This document shows positions 1 through 9,362 of a stretch of DNA of 64,000 bases, piece after piece. The notes under the pieces were generated by a model. It did no database searches and was not told the origin of the DNA. It was given only the letters and a program-made list of their open reading frames with translations. Each line of letters opens with the position of its first letter. The stretch's first letter is position 1. The position numbers and the translations under genes are program-made. Source of the DNA: Lutibacter sp. A64 (lineage in GTDB: Bacteria > Bacteroidota > Bacteroidia > Flavobacteriales > Flavobacteriaceae); NCBI RefSeq assembly GCF_022429565.1, contig NZ_CP092487.1, positions 522,001-586,000 on the forward strand, given 5' to 3'.

Positions 1-967
1 TTTGGTGTTTTTCCCAAGCTTCAGGCATTAACATCATCATAACTTCAGGTAAAGATCGTCCGCTTAAAGTTAAAAGCTCAACAACCATATCCATAGAAGC
101 TGAATCGGATTTTCCAGGTAAAATTATAGGGAATAATTTTTCTATATCATCACCAAAAAGTTCACTTTTCATAATTTCTTCACGTATACGCATTCTACTA
201 ACGTTACCACGCAAGGTGTTTATTTCACCATTTTGACACATATATCTAAATGGTTGGGCTAGTTCCCAAGAAGGCATTGTATTTGTTGAAAAACGTTGAT
301 GTACAAGTGCAAGTCTAGTTACTAAATCTGGTTGTTGTAAATCTGTATAATATGGGCCAATATCTTCTGGCATAATTATACCTTTATATATTAAGGTAGT
401 ATTTGATAAACTAGATACGTAAAAATAGGAAGCTTCAGACATTTTTGAACCAGCAATGGTATGTTCTGTAATTTTACGTGCCGCGTATAATTTTGCTTTA
501 AAATTAAGTTCTTTTAAATCGGGATCTTTACTTATAAATATTTGTTCAATAGTTGGTTCAGAATTTAAAGCAATTTCACCAAGTTGTGTAGAATCTACAG
601 GAACTTTTCTCCAACCTAATATATTTAATCCTTGATTTTTAATTTCTTTTTCAAATTCTTCTTTACAAAAGCGGTATTGATTTTTATTTTTTGGAAAAAA
701 TACCATTCCAACAGCATATTCTCTTTGCTCAGGTAATTCAAATTCACAAACTCTTTGAAAAAATGTATGCGGAATATCTATTAATAGCCCAGCTCCATCA
801 CCTGTTTTTCCATCTGAACTAACCCCTCCACGATGTTCTAATTTTACTAAAATCTCTAGAGCATCATGTATAATTTGGTTTGTTTTTTGTCCTTTTAAGT
901 TGCATATAAAACCAGCTCCACAGTTTTCATGCTCAAATTCTGGTAAGTATAGTCCTTGTTTTATCAT
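1..967 (-). CDS. gltB: Glutamate synthase large subunit, N-terminal part (cut by window edge)
   Basis: The reading frame starts at the ATG at 967 and is still open at base 1, so about 322 N-terminal residues are present of a protein normally near 1500. The protein starts MIKQGLYLPEFEHENCGAGF. The Cys in NCGAGF (residue 16) is the conserved N-terminal nucleophile of the glutaminase domain, exposed after removal of a short propeptide in this family. Further class II amidotransferase signatures follow: LEHRGG, GDGAG, then LVHQRFSTNT and NGEINTLRGN. The enzyme makes glutamate from glutamine and 2-oxoglutarate in the cytoplasm. The small subunit is not in view. A -7 element lies at 996-1003. Confidence 0.96.
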   Translation of the reverse strand, partial: MIKQGLYLPEFEHENCGAGFICNLKGQKTNQIIHDALEILVKLEHRGGVSSDGKTGDGAGLLIDIPHTFFQRVCEFELPEQREYAVGMVFFPKNKNQYRFCKEEFEKEIKNQGLNILGWRKVPVDSTQLGEIALNSEPTIEQIFISKDPDLKELNFKAKLYAARKITEHTIAGSKMSEASYFYVSSLSNTTLIYKGIIMPEDIGPYYTDLQQPDLVTRLALVHQRFSTNTMPSWELAQPFRYMCQNGEINTLRGNVSRMRIREEIMKSELFGDDIEKLFPIILPGKSDSASMDMVVELLTLSGRSLPEVMMMLMPEAWEKHQ

Positions 968-995
968 ATAGAATATTATTATTATAGAATGTCTA

Positions 996-1003
996 CAAAA
1001 ATA
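996..1003 (-). promoter_or_regulatory. -7 promoter element of gltB
   Basis: On the minus strand this reads TATTTTTG, a perfect match to the Bacteroidota -7 consensus TAnnTTTG. It ends 28 nt before the gltB ATG, giving a leader of about 24 nt. No clear -33 TTG was found at the usual distance. Confidence 0.55.
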
Positions 1004-1368
1004 GTGAAAAATTGTTGTAGTTTATTTGATAAGTTCGAAAACGTTGTAATTATTATAATAAAAGAATTTAAACGTTGAAAATAATTAAATCTGTAATTTA
1101 TGCTTTAATTATTAAGAAATTGTTAAATGTAATTCGCTTTAAAATTTGAAGTCGTTTTATAAAATGACAAGTTTTAGTGGTTTTTGATTATAAAAATGAA
1201 AGCATTTTAAACTTGAAATTTGATTTTTTATGGTAAATAAGTATATTTATGTGGAATATGTACCGATAAATGTATAAAATTATTAAATTTCAATCTTATT
1301 AGCATTATTTAGAAATATTCTTTAAAAAATATGAAGTAGAATTAGGCTTTAAATTAATTAGCTAAAAA

Positions 1369-1376
1369 TATATTTG
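1369..1376 (+). promoter_or_regulatory. -7 promoter element of the fused acyl-CoA synthetase gene
   Basis: TATATTTG is a perfect TAnnTTTG match. It ends 88 nt before the ATG at 1465, so the mRNA would carry a leader of about 80-85 nt. No convincing -33 element was identified. Confidence 0.5.
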
Positions 1377-1464
1377 AAGCCCTTTTTTAATAAAAAACAT
1401 ATTATTAATATAACTACTAATCTCTGAAGAAATTCAGAATAAAAACCAAATAAATAAATAAAAA

Positions 1465-4400
1465 ATGAATTATCAAAAGCATTACAATTACAGTATTGAA
1501 GATCCTCAAAAATTTTGGAAAGAACAAGCTAATGAATTAAAATGGTTTAAAAATCCGGAGACAATCTTATCAAAAGATGAATTTGGAATTGATCGTTGGT
1601 TTGTCGATGGAAAATTAAATATGTGTTATTTAGCGGTAGACAAACACGTTGAAGATGGTTTTGGAGAACAAGAAGCTATTATTTACGAATCTCCTGTAAC
1701 ACAACAAAAAGTATCTTATTCTTATAATGATGTAAAATCACAAGTGGAGCGTTTGGCTGGTGGATTACGTGATTTAGGTGTTCAAAAAGGAGATACTGTA
1801 ATTATTTATATGCCAATGATTCCGCATGCGGTTTTTAGTATGTTAGCTTGTGCGCGTATTGGTGCAATACATTCAGTAGTTTTTGGTGGTTTTGCACCAC
1901 ACGAATTAGCGATTAGAATAGATGATTGTAAACCAAAAGCTATTATTACAGCTACTTCTGGAATGGAAGTTGACCGATTAATTGCGTATAAACCTATGGT
2001 TGATGAAGCTATTCAATTAGCAAAACATAAACCAACAAAAGTAATTGTTTATAAACGTAATTTGGGTGCTGTAAATCCTAAAACAGATCGTTATATTAGT
2101 TATAAAAAGTTAGTTAAAAAATCGAAACCCGTGGCTTGTGTAGAAATGAATTCTACCGATCCTTTATATATTTTATACACCTCAGGAACTACCGGGAAAC
2201 CAAAAGGAATTATTCGAGATACTGGTGGTTATGCAACAGCTTTAAAATATTCAATGAAAAATATTTATGGTGTTGAAGAAGGAGATGTTTTTTGGGCAGC
2301 TTCAGATGTTGGTTGGGTTGTAGGGCACAGTTATATCGTTTATGCGCCTTTATTGAATAGAAATACAACAATCGTTTTTGAAGGAAAACCTATTAGAACA
2401 CCTGATGCTAGTACTTTTTGGAGAATCATTAGTGAAAATAATGTAAAAGTGATGTTCACTGCTCCAACGGCAATTCGTGCAATTAAAAAGGAAGATCCAG
2501 ATGGAGAATTGATGAAAATGTACGATTTAAGTTGTTTGAAATATCAATTTTTAGCAGGTGAACGTTGTGACGCTGCAACATTACAGTGGTTAGAAGAAAA
2601 ATTAGAAATTCCAGTTATTGACCATTGGTGGCAAACAGAATCAGGTTGGCCAATGGTATCAAATATGATGGGAATAGAACCATTACCAGTAAAACCAGGT
2701 TCAGCAGCTAAACCAGTTGGTGGATATAATATTCAAATTTTAAGTGCGGACGGAAAAGAGTTAGGCGCAAATGAAGAAGGATTGGTTGCTGTAAAGTTGC
2801 CAATGCCTCCTGGAACGTTAACAAATATTTGGGGAAATACAGATCGTTTTATTGATGGTTATTTAAAAAAGTTTCCGGGTTATTATTTCTCAGGTGATGG
2901 TGGTTACAAGGATGAAGATGATTATGTGTTTATTACAGGTCGTGTAGATGATGTAATAAATGTTGCGGGTCATAGATTGTCAACGGCTGAAATGGAAGAA
3001 GTAGTTTCTTCAAATCCATCGGTTGCTGAATGTGCAGTTTTCGGAATTGAAGATCAATTAAAAGGACAAGTTCCTTTGGCGTTAGTTGTGTTAAAATCGG
3101 GTGATTATGTTTCTAGTTTTGAATTAGAATATAATATTGTTAAAGAAGTTAGAAGTCAAATTGGACCGGTTGCTTCATTAAAAAAAGTATTACTTGTTCA
3201 ACGATTACCTAAAACACGTTCAGGAAAAATTCTTCGAAAATTATTAAGAAATATTGCCGATGGTGTTGAATATACAATTCCTTCAACAATAGATGATCCT
3301 GAAATTGTAAATGAAATTACACACGAGTTCAAATTACATAAAATTGGAATTTACGAACATGCAACGGAAGAAGAAAAACAAACTTTAGCCGATTTAAAAG
3401 TTGATTCATTCATAAAATATTACAAATCGTATCAACATAGTGTGAATGATCCTGAAGGTTTCTGGGCACAAATTGCAGAAACTTTTACATGGCATAAAAA
3501 ATGGGATAAAGTGGTGGAGTTTGATTGGGAAAAACCAAAATTTGAATGGTTTAAAGGAGCTAAATTAAATATTACTGAAAACTGTTTAGACCGTCATTTA
3601 CCAAAAAGAGGGGATGATATAGCCATTCTTTGGGAACCAAATAATCCAGATGAAGCGAATAGAAGTTTCACTTATAGAGAATTACATGCCGAAGTTTGTA
3701 AATTTTCAAACGTATTAAAAAATAACGGTGTAAAAAAAGGAGACAGAGTTTGTGTGTATATGCCTATGGTTCCTGAATTAGCAATAGCATTGTTGGCTTG
3801 TGCTAGAATTGGAGCAGTGCATTCAGTTGTTTTTGCCGGATTTTCAGCAGTAGCACTTTCAACAAGAATTAATGATTCAGAATGTAAAGTATTGCTAACT
3901 TCTGATGGTGTGTTTAGAGGAAGTAAAGCGGTTGACTTCAAAAAAATAGTTGATGAAGCATTAGAAACTTGTCCAACTATTGAAACTGCAATTGTATTGA
4001 ATAGAGTAAACGGTGATATAAATATGCAAGAAGGTCGTGATATTTGGTGGCATGATGAAATTGCAAAAGTAGATGCTGTTTGTGAAGCTGAAGTGATGGA
4101 CGCCGAAGATATGTTATTTATTTTATATACCTCAGGATCAACAGGTAAGCCAAAAGGAATGGTGCATACTTGTGCTGGTTATATGATTCATACAGCATAT
4201 AGTTTTAAAAATGTTTTCCAATATACGCAAGGTGATGTTTATTTCTGTACTGCAGATATTGGTTGGATTACAGGACATTCATACATTGTTTATGGACCTC
4301 TAGCTGCCGGAGCAACAACCTTAATGTTTGAAGGAGTTCCTTCATACCCAGATTACAGTCGTTTTTGGCAAATTGTTGAAAAATACAAAGTGAATCAATT

Positions 4401-5289
4401 CTATACAGCTCCAACTGCAATTAGAGCATTGGCTGCTCAAGGAAATGAGTTAACTGAGCGTAACGATTTAAGTTCTATAAAAGTATTAGGTACTGTTGGA
4501 GAGCCAATTAATGAAGAGGCTTGGCACTGGTACGATGAGAAAATTGGAAAACAAAAATCTCCAATTGTAGATACTTGGTGGCAAACTGAAACAGGTGGAA
4601 TTATGATTTCTCCTTTGGCTGGAGTAACACCAACAAAACCAACTTTTGCTACACGTCCATTACCAGGAATTCAACCTTGTTTGGTTGATGAATTAGGTGA
4701 GGAAGTAAATACAAACCCTGCTGAAGGTAGACTCTGTATAAAATATCCTTGGCCATCAATTGCGCGTACTATTTATGGAGATCATAAACGCTATAAAGAA
4801 ACGTATTTTACAGCTTTTAAAGATAAATATTTTACAGGAGATGGAGCCTTTAGAGATTTAGAAGGAAATTACAGAATTACGGGTAGAGTAGATGATGTTG
4901 TAATTGTTTCTGGTCATAACTTAGGAACTGCACCAATTGAAAACGTGATTAATGAGCATAGTAATATTGTAGAATCAGCAGTAGTTGGTTTCCCTCATGA
5001 CATTAAAGGAAATGCATTATATGCTTATGTTATTGTATATGAACTTCCTGAAAATGAAGATTTCTTACGTCGTGAAATTAACGATTTAATTGCTCGTTCT
5101 ATTGGGCCAATCGCCAAATTAGATAAAATTCAATTTGTTTCTGGATTGCCTAAAACTCGATCAGGAAAAATTATGCGTAGAATTTTACGTAAAATTGCTG
5201 AAAATGAAACTTCAAATTTAGGAGATATTTCAACCTTATTAAACCCAGAAGTAGTGAAAGCTGTGATGGAAGGTTCTTTGGTAAAATAG
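1465..5289 (+). CDS. Fused propionyl-CoA synthetase-like / acetyl-CoA synthetase (two complete AMP-forming ligase halves)
   Basis: 1274 residues, twice the family length of about 640. Residues 1 to about 635 resemble PrpE/ACSS3: GGFAPHELAIRIDD, YTSGTTGKPKG near 236, WWQTESGWP. Residues from about 645 to 1274 resemble AcsA: YTSGSTGKPKG near 886, WWQTETGGI. Each half ends with the catalytic-lysine motif KTRSGKI (Lys588 and Lys1235), the site that Gcn5-type enzymes acetylate in known Acs proteins. Equivalent residues lie about 647 apart, so both halves look complete. The reaction is carboxylate + ATP + CoA to acyl-CoA + AMP + PPi. The ESGWP versus ETGGI difference suggests different acyl preferences, propionate and acetate (inference). 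No internal ATG is placed to start the second half alone. A hairpin terminator follows directly. Confidence 0.93.
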   Translation: MNYQKHYNYSIEDPQKFWKEQANELKWFKNPETILSKDEFGIDRWFVDGKLNMCYLAVDKHVEDGFGEQEAIIYESPVTQQKVSYSYNDVKSQVERLAGGLRDLGVQKGDTVIIYMPMIPHAVFSMLACARIGAIHSVVFGGFAPHELAIRIDDCKPKAIITATSGMEVDRLIAYKPMVDEAIQLAKHKPTKVIVYKRNLGAVNPKTDRYISYKKLVKKSKPVACVEMNSTDPLYILYTSGTTGKPKGIIRDTGGYATALKYSMKNIYGVEEGDVFWAASDVGWVVGHSYIVYAPLLNRNTTIVFEGKPIRTPDASTFWRIISENNVKVMFTAPTAIRAIKKEDPDGELMKMYDLSCLKYQFLAGERCDAATLQWLEEKLEIPVIDHWWQTESGWPMVSNMMGIEPLPVKPGSAAKPVGGYNIQILSADGKELGANEEGLVAVKLPMPPGTLTNIWGNTDRFIDGYLKKFPGYYFSGDGGYKDEDDYVFITGRVDDVINVAGHRLSTAEMEEVVSSNPSVAECAVFGIEDQLKGQVPLALVVLKSGDYVSSFELEYNIVKEVRSQIGPVASLKKVLLVQRLPKTRSGKILRKLLRNIADGVEYTIPSTIDDPEIVNEITHEFKLHKIGIYEHATEEEKQTLADLKVDSFIKYYKSYQHSVNDPEGFWAQIAETFTWHKKWDKVVEFDWEKPKFEWFKGAKLNITENCLDRHLPKRGDDIAILWEPNNPDEANRSFTYRELHAEVCKFSNVLKNNGVKKGDRVCVYMPMVPELAIALLACARIGAVHSVVFAGFSAVALSTRINDSECKVLLTSDGVFRGSKAVDFKKIVDEALETCPTIETAIVLNRVNGDINMQEGRDIWWHDEIAKVDAVCEAEVMDAEDMLFILYTSGSTGKPKGMVHTCAGYMIHTAYSFKNVFQYTQGDVYFCTADIGWITGHSYIVYGPLAAGATTLMFEGVPSYPDYSRFWQIVEKYKVNQFYTAPTAIRALAAQGNELTERNDLSSIKVLGTVGEPINEEAWHWYDEKIGKQKSPIVDTWWQTETGGIMISPLAGVTPTKPTFATRPLPGIQPCLVDELGEEVNTNPAEGRLCIKYPWPSIARTIYGDHKRYKETYFTAFKDKYFTGDGAFRDLEGNYRITGRVDDVVIVSGHNLGTAPIENVINEHSNIVESAVVGFPHDIKGNALYAYVIVYELPENEDFLRREINDLIARSIGPIAKLDKIQFVSGLPKTRSGKIMRRILRKIAENETSNLGDISTLLNPEVVKAVMEGSLVK

Positions 5290-5310
5290 AATTAATTAAG
5301 AGTAAATTTT

Positions 5311-5346
5311 AAAACCATTCTCATCAGTTGAGAATGGTTTTTTTTA
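5311..5346. terminator. Bidirectional hairpin terminator between the acyl-CoA synthetase and the exporter gene
   Basis: An 11-12 bp perfect stem (AAACCATTCTC / GAGAATGGTTT) with a 7-nt loop is followed by a run of eight T on the plus strand. The 5' side is A-rich, so it can also end the minus-strand gene that stops at 5349. Confidence 0.85.
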
Positions 5347-5348
5347 GA

Positions 5349-6377
5349 TTAAAATCCTAATAAAAAAGTTGATGCTCCTACAATAAAAGCATAAATTATA
5401 TTTACAATTTTTACAGATAAAAATGTTCTTCTAGATTCCGCAAGCATAGGAAGCATTCCATGTCCATCTTGTGATATTGAACTAGCTAATAAAATACTAA
5501 AAGGAATACTACCTTGAGCAAAAAGAGTAACAAATATTAGATGAGGTCCAGATTCTGGAATTAAACCAACTAAAATTGCAATAATTAATACCACATACAT
5601 ATTAGATGTTATCCAAGCTTGTACATCTATATAATTCATTAAAAAATGCATTAATAAAAGTGTTCCAAATACCCACAAGAAAATTCGTGGAAGATGTTTT
5701 TTTACAATATGTGCCCAAATATGCTTTTTAAGAAAATGATTAGGTACAGTAATTACAATAAATAACGAAAATAGAAATGCCAGTAGTACTGAAATTTTCA
5801 TCCAAATTTCTAAACCACCAGCTATTATTCCGGTTGAAACACCTGTTATGAGTATTAAAATTATAATGCTTGTTATAATTCGGTGAAAAGATGGATGAAA
5901 TAAATTGAACCAAATTTTATCTTTTTCAAAACATTTGCAATCGGGTTCGTTGTGTAAAGAAAGCTTATGTGTTGAAATTTGTTCAAGTGCTTTGGTTGGT
6001 TTATAAAGTTTATCTGTAATATAACCTGCTAATACTCCAACTACAAAAATAATTAAGGTTAGTAAAATGGCTTTTTTAGGAATTAATGCAAACATAACAA
6101 AAGATTCATCTCCACTTGTTGCAATCATTGTTGTAACTAAAGCTCCAAAAGAAACCAGCCTATGTGAATACATAGCAACCATTGTAAATGCACCAAGGCA
6201 ACCAGGAATTGCGCCTAAAAGACCTGCAATTAAGTATTGACTCCATTTGTTTTTTGCAAGGAATTTTTGCCATAAACCTTTTGATTGTACATTTATATAT
6301 TCTATAACCAGCATCATAACAAAAACAAATCCAGTTATCATGATGGTGTGTAGCAGTGTTTTATAAACTAATTCCAT
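5349..6377 (-). CDS. Putative heavy-metal exporter, ArsP_2/DUF2899-type membrane protein
   Basis: 342 residues with about ten hydrophobic segments and a short cytoplasmic loop near residues 130-165 that contains a CKC pair. The pattern GAIPGCLGAF early and GLIPESGPH late suggests two inverted halves. ATSGDESFVMFALIP is characteristic of the family described as a 10-TM putative metal (arsenic or manganese) exporter. The substrate cannot be assigned from sequence. The upstream radical SAM gene ends 12 nt before this start, so the two are probably co-transcribed. Confidence 0.75.
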   Translation of the reverse strand: MELVYKTLLHTIMITGFVFVMMLVIEYINVQSKGLWQKFLAKNKWSQYLIAGLLGAIPGCLGAFTMVAMYSHRLVSFGALVTTMIATSGDESFVMFALIPKKAILLTLIIFVVGVLAGYITDKLYKPTKALEQISTHKLSLHNEPDCKCFEKDKIWFNLFHPSFHRIITSIIILILITGVSTGIIAGGLEIWMKISVLLAFLFSLFIVITVPNHFLKKHIWAHIVKKHLPRIFLWVFGTLLLMHFLMNYIDVQAWITSNMYVVLIIAILVGLIPESGPHLIFVTLFAQGSIPFSILLASSISQDGHGMLPMLAESRRTFLSVKIVNIIYAFIVGASTFLLGF

Positions 6378-6389
6378 ATGTTGTTCAAT

Positions 6390-7328
6390 TTATTTATGTT
6401 TTAATTCATAAAATACGCCTCTTTCAAGGTGAACATTTTTAATTTTATCAAGAGCTTCCAATCCTGCTAAATATTTATTTATTTCGTTAATATGGATGCC
6501 TAAAAAAGTATGTAAATCATCTAATGTACAAGGTCTTCTTGCAATTGTTTCTAAAATGGCTGTTTCAATATTGCCGTTATACGATTCAATATTTGATCGT
6601 TTATCTGGAGAGGCTATTATTTCAACATTTGGTAACTTCCAATAATCACTAATTTCTTGTAATTCCATTTTTGTTAATGGAATTAAGTCTTGTCTTGTTC
6701 CTGGGCGGTCTAAAGTGTTTAATTGAATACTATCGGGTTTAATTTTAAGAATTGCTTCCTTCATTAAAGTTAGCTCCTTTTTAGAATCATTGTATCCTTT
6801 TAAAAAAAGTATTTCGAGCCAAATTTTGCCTTTGTATTCTTTTCGTAAATCTACTAATCCTTGTATATGTGATTCAATAGTTAATTTTTTAGAAGGTCTG
6901 TTAATTTTTAAAAACACCTCTTTACTAGCAGCATCTAATGATGGTAGAATAACATCAGCATCCATCAATTCCTTTCTTAAGTTTTTATCATAAAGCAAGG
7001 TTCCGTTTGTTAAAATTGCAGTTTTAATTATTGGGTATTTTTTTTTGATAAATTTTAATATAGCTCCAATTTTACTGTTTAAAGTGGGTTCTCCAGATCC
7101 TGAAAAAGTGAAATAATCAATTTTAGGATTGTTGCTCATAAATTTTTCTAACTCAGTAATTACACTGTTATATTTCACATATTCTAATCTTTCGGTTGTA
7201 AGATTAGTGGTTTTTCCTACTTCGCAGTAAACACAGTTTAAGGAGCAAACTTTTTTAGGTATTAAATCAATTCCTAAGGACATACCCAACCTACGCGATG
7301 GTACTGGACCAAAAAGATGTTTATACAT
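6390..7328 (-). CDS. Radical SAM protein, COG0731-like
   Basis: 312 residues. The radical SAM cluster motif is CSLNCVYC with Cys28, Cys32 and Cys35. GSGEPTLN follows as the SAM-binding GGEP equivalent. The opening GPVPSRRLGMSLGIDL is typical of COG0731, whose members are often called wyosine-synthetase-like. True wyosine synthesis is archaeal or eukaryotic, so the bacterial substrate is unknown. The C-terminal 80 residues look like a small winged-helix-type segment (TIARRPCTLDDL). First gene of a likely two-gene operon with the downstream exporter-like gene. Confidence 0.82.
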   Translation of the reverse strand: MYKHLFGPVPSRRLGMSLGIDLIPKKVCSLNCVYCEVGKTTNLTTERLEYVKYNSVITELEKFMSNNPKIDYFTFSGSGEPTLNSKIGAILKFIKKKYPIIKTAILTNGTLLYDKNLRKELMDADVILPSLDAASKEVFLKINRPSKKLTIESHIQGLVDLRKEYKGKIWLEILFLKGYNDSKKELTLMKEAILKIKPDSIQLNTLDRPGTRQDLIPLTKMELQEISDYWKLPNVEIIASPDKRSNIESYNGNIETAILETIARRPCTLDDLHTFLGIHINEINKYLAGLEALDKIKNVHLERGVFYELKHK

Positions 7329-7566
7329 AAGTTGATTTTTTATGTAATTATTGTTTTACTTAGTTGCAAGCTAAAACAAATGATTGTTACAACGAAGTTA
7401 CAAAGGATTGTAGTAATTAAGTGTAATGTAAATTACCAACCAATTTTTTTATTTAATTGAAAGTATGAGTTTTTACTGAAATTTTTTTGAAATTATTGCG
7501 TTATTCAAAGTCATAATTAAATAATTTCATAATTTTATTGATTATTGATAAATTAAAAACAAACAA

Positions 7567-8418
7567 ATGAATAAATATAAAGTTACAGGTACTATAAAAT
7601 TAAATGAACTAGAAACTAAAGAAGTTGAAAAAAAAGCTAAAAAGAAATTAAAAGCCATAAGAAAAAAAATAAGTGAAATTCAAGAGGCAATGTATGCCGA
7701 AGGTGAATATGCCGTTTTAATTTGTTTACAAGGCATGGATACTTCAGGAAAAGATAGTTTAATTCGTGAGGTTTTTAAAAATGTTAGTGCACAAGGTGTT
7801 GTGGTGCATAGCTTTAAAGTACCAACGGAGTTGGAGTTAAAACATGATTATTTATGGCGTCATTATATTGCATTACCAGCTAAAGGTAAAATAGGTGTTT
7901 TTAACAGAACACATTACGAAAATGTATTGGTAACACGTGTGCATCCAGAATATATTTTTGGAGAAAAAATTCCTTCAGTAAAAAGTTTAGACGATTTAAA
8001 TGATGATTTTTACAAAAACAGAATGGAAGAAATAAATAATTTCGAAAAATTTATTTCTGATAATGGAACTATTATTTTAAAATTCTTTTTAAACCTTTCA
8101 AAAGAAGAGCAAAAAAATAGATTACTGCGTAGGTTACGCCTAAAAGAAAAAAACTGGAAATTCTCTCCCTCAGATTTAAAAGAGCGTAAACTTTGGGATA
8201 AGTATCAGTTTTGTTACCAAGATTTATTAAATAAAACTTCTAAAGAAAATGCGCCTTGGTATGTAATTCCTGCAGACGATAAACCAACAGCTCGTTTAAT
8301 TGTTGCGGAAACTATTTATAAAACTTTAAAACAATACAATTTTAAAGAGCCAGAACTGCCAAAAAAATATAAAATTGAAATTGAAAATTATAAAGCTCAG
8401 TTAGAAGGAGAAAAGTAA
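7567..8418 (+). CDS. ppk2: Polyphosphate kinase 2 family protein
   Basis: 283 residues, the usual length of a one-domain PPK2. The Walker A-like segment is QGMDTSGKDS near residue 55, followed by the lid region WRHYIALPAKGKIGVFNR and HYENVLVTRVHPE. RLLRRL and KLWDKY are also family hallmarks. PPK2 enzymes transfer phosphate between polyphosphate and nucleotides. Whether this one acts on AMP, ADP or both cannot be told by eye. It stands alone on the plus strand after a 238-base gap with no perfect -7 element. Confidence 0.93.
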   Translation: MNKYKVTGTIKLNELETKEVEKKAKKKLKAIRKKISEIQEAMYAEGEYAVLICLQGMDTSGKDSLIREVFKNVSAQGVVVHSFKVPTELELKHDYLWRHYIALPAKGKIGVFNRTHYENVLVTRVHPEYIFGEKIPSVKSLDDLNDDFYKNRMEEINNFEKFISDNGTIILKFFLNLSKEEQKNRLLRRLRLKEKNWKFSPSDLKERKLWDKYQFCYQDLLNKTSKENAPWYVIPADDKPTARLIVAETIYKTLKQYNFKEPELPKKYKIEIENYKAQLEGEK

Positions 8419-8508
8419 CTTAATAGTTGTTTTAAAACTCGTTTAAATATTTGTTAAAAAGTTTAAAAAAACGGTGCAGGTATTCCTAAAATCGTAAATT
8501 ACAAATTG

Positions 8509-8516
8509 TATATTTA
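8509..8516 (+). promoter_or_regulatory. Near-consensus -7 element before the exonuclease gene
   Basis: TATATTTA matches TAnnTTTG at seven of eight positions (last base A). It lies between the upstream in-frame TTG at 8506 and the ATG at 8542. This argues that translation starts at 8542, because the TTG would lie outside the transcript. Confidence 0.4.
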
Positions 8517-8541
8517 CAACTTAATATTTTTTAAGATAACT

Positions 8542-9360
8542 ATGGAATTAAAGCTAACAAAACCGATTATTTTTTTCGATTTAGAAACAACAGGAATCAA
8601 TATTGCAAAAGATAGAATTGTAGAAATATCTATTTTAAAAGTGTTTCCAAACGGAAATAAAGAAAGTAAAACTTGGTTGGTAAATCCTGAAATGGAAATA
8701 CCTAAAGAGTCTTCAGATATTCACGGAATTACTAACGAAAAAGTAGTTACAGAGCCTACTTTTAAAGAATTAGCGGGCGAGGTGAGTAAAATGATTGCTG
8801 GTTGCGATTTAGCAGGTTTTAATTCTAATAGATTCGATATTCCATTGCTTGCTGAAGAAATGCTAAGAGCAAATGTTAATTTTGATATGGAAAATAGAGT
8901 TGCAATAGATGTACAAGTGATTTTTCATAAAAAAGAAGAAAGAACATTAAGTGCTGGTTATAAATTTTATTGCGGTAAAGATCTAGAAAATGCACATTCT
9001 GCAGAAGCAGATACAATAGCAACTTACGAAATTTTAAAAGCGCAGTTAGATAAATATGATGACCTTGAAAATGATATTAAGTTTTTAAATGAATATTCAA
9101 CACATAAAAAAAGAGCTGATTTTGCTGGGTTTATTATGTATAATGATAAAGATGAGGAAATATTTACTTTTGGAAAATATAAAGGTCAGAAAGTTTCTGA
9201 TATTTTAAAGAAAGACAAAGGTTATTATTCTTGGATTCAAAATGCAGATTTTCCATTATACACTAAAAAAGTATTGAGTCAAATTAAAGAAAAAACATTT
9301 GTTAATAAAAAAGAAAGTACTTTGGAAGATTTGCAAAAAAAATTCAATCAAAAAATTTAA
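8542..9360 (+). CDS. DnaQ-like 3'-5' exonuclease with a C-terminal FGKYKG domain
   Basis: 272 residues from the ATG at 8542 (MELKLTKP). The frame is open upstream to a TTG, but that region holds the promoter. Exonuclease motifs: FFDLETTGIN (Exo I), NSNRFDIPLL (Exo II) and HSAEADTIA (Exo III, DEDDh type). The C-terminal part has FTFGKYKGQKV and YYSWIQNADFP, as seen in exonuclease-X-like and DUF3820 proteins. Probably a DNA repair or proofreading-type nuclease acting on single-stranded ends; substrate not determined. The next gene starts 2 nt after this stop. Confidence 0.88.
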   Translation: MELKLTKPIIFFDLETTGINIAKDRIVEISILKVFPNGNKESKTWLVNPEMEIPKESSDIHGITNEKVVTEPTFKELAGEVSKMIAGCDLAGFNSNRFDIPLLAEEMLRANVNFDMENRVAIDVQVIFHKKEERTLSAGYKFYCGKDLENAHSAEADTIATYEILKAQLDKYDDLENDIKFLNEYSTHKKRADFAGFIMYNDKDEEIFTFGKYKGQKVSDILKKDKGYYSWIQNADFPLYTKKVLSQIKEKTFVNKKESTLEDLQKKFNQKI

Positions 9361-9362
9361 AT

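Larger units (their letters stand above)
968..1464. other. 497-base divergent intergenic region gltB / acyl-CoA synthetase
   Basis: Very AT-rich with no open frame that looks like a gene on either strand. It holds one perfect -7 element for each flanking gene (996-1003 minus, 1369-1376 plus). The hexamer ACGTTG occurs twice about 30 bases apart (near 1040 and 1071). I see no hairpin terminator and no recognisable riboswitch. Confidence 0.5.

Noticed and set aside
3672..3941. 89-residue open frame opposite the acyl-CoA synthetase
   Set aside because: Fully inside a well-conserved gene on the other strand; low-complexity translation without motif.
8506..8541. Upstream TTG extension of the exonuclease gene
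   Set aside because: The segment contains the probable -7 element, and the extra residues are not part of the exonuclease fold.
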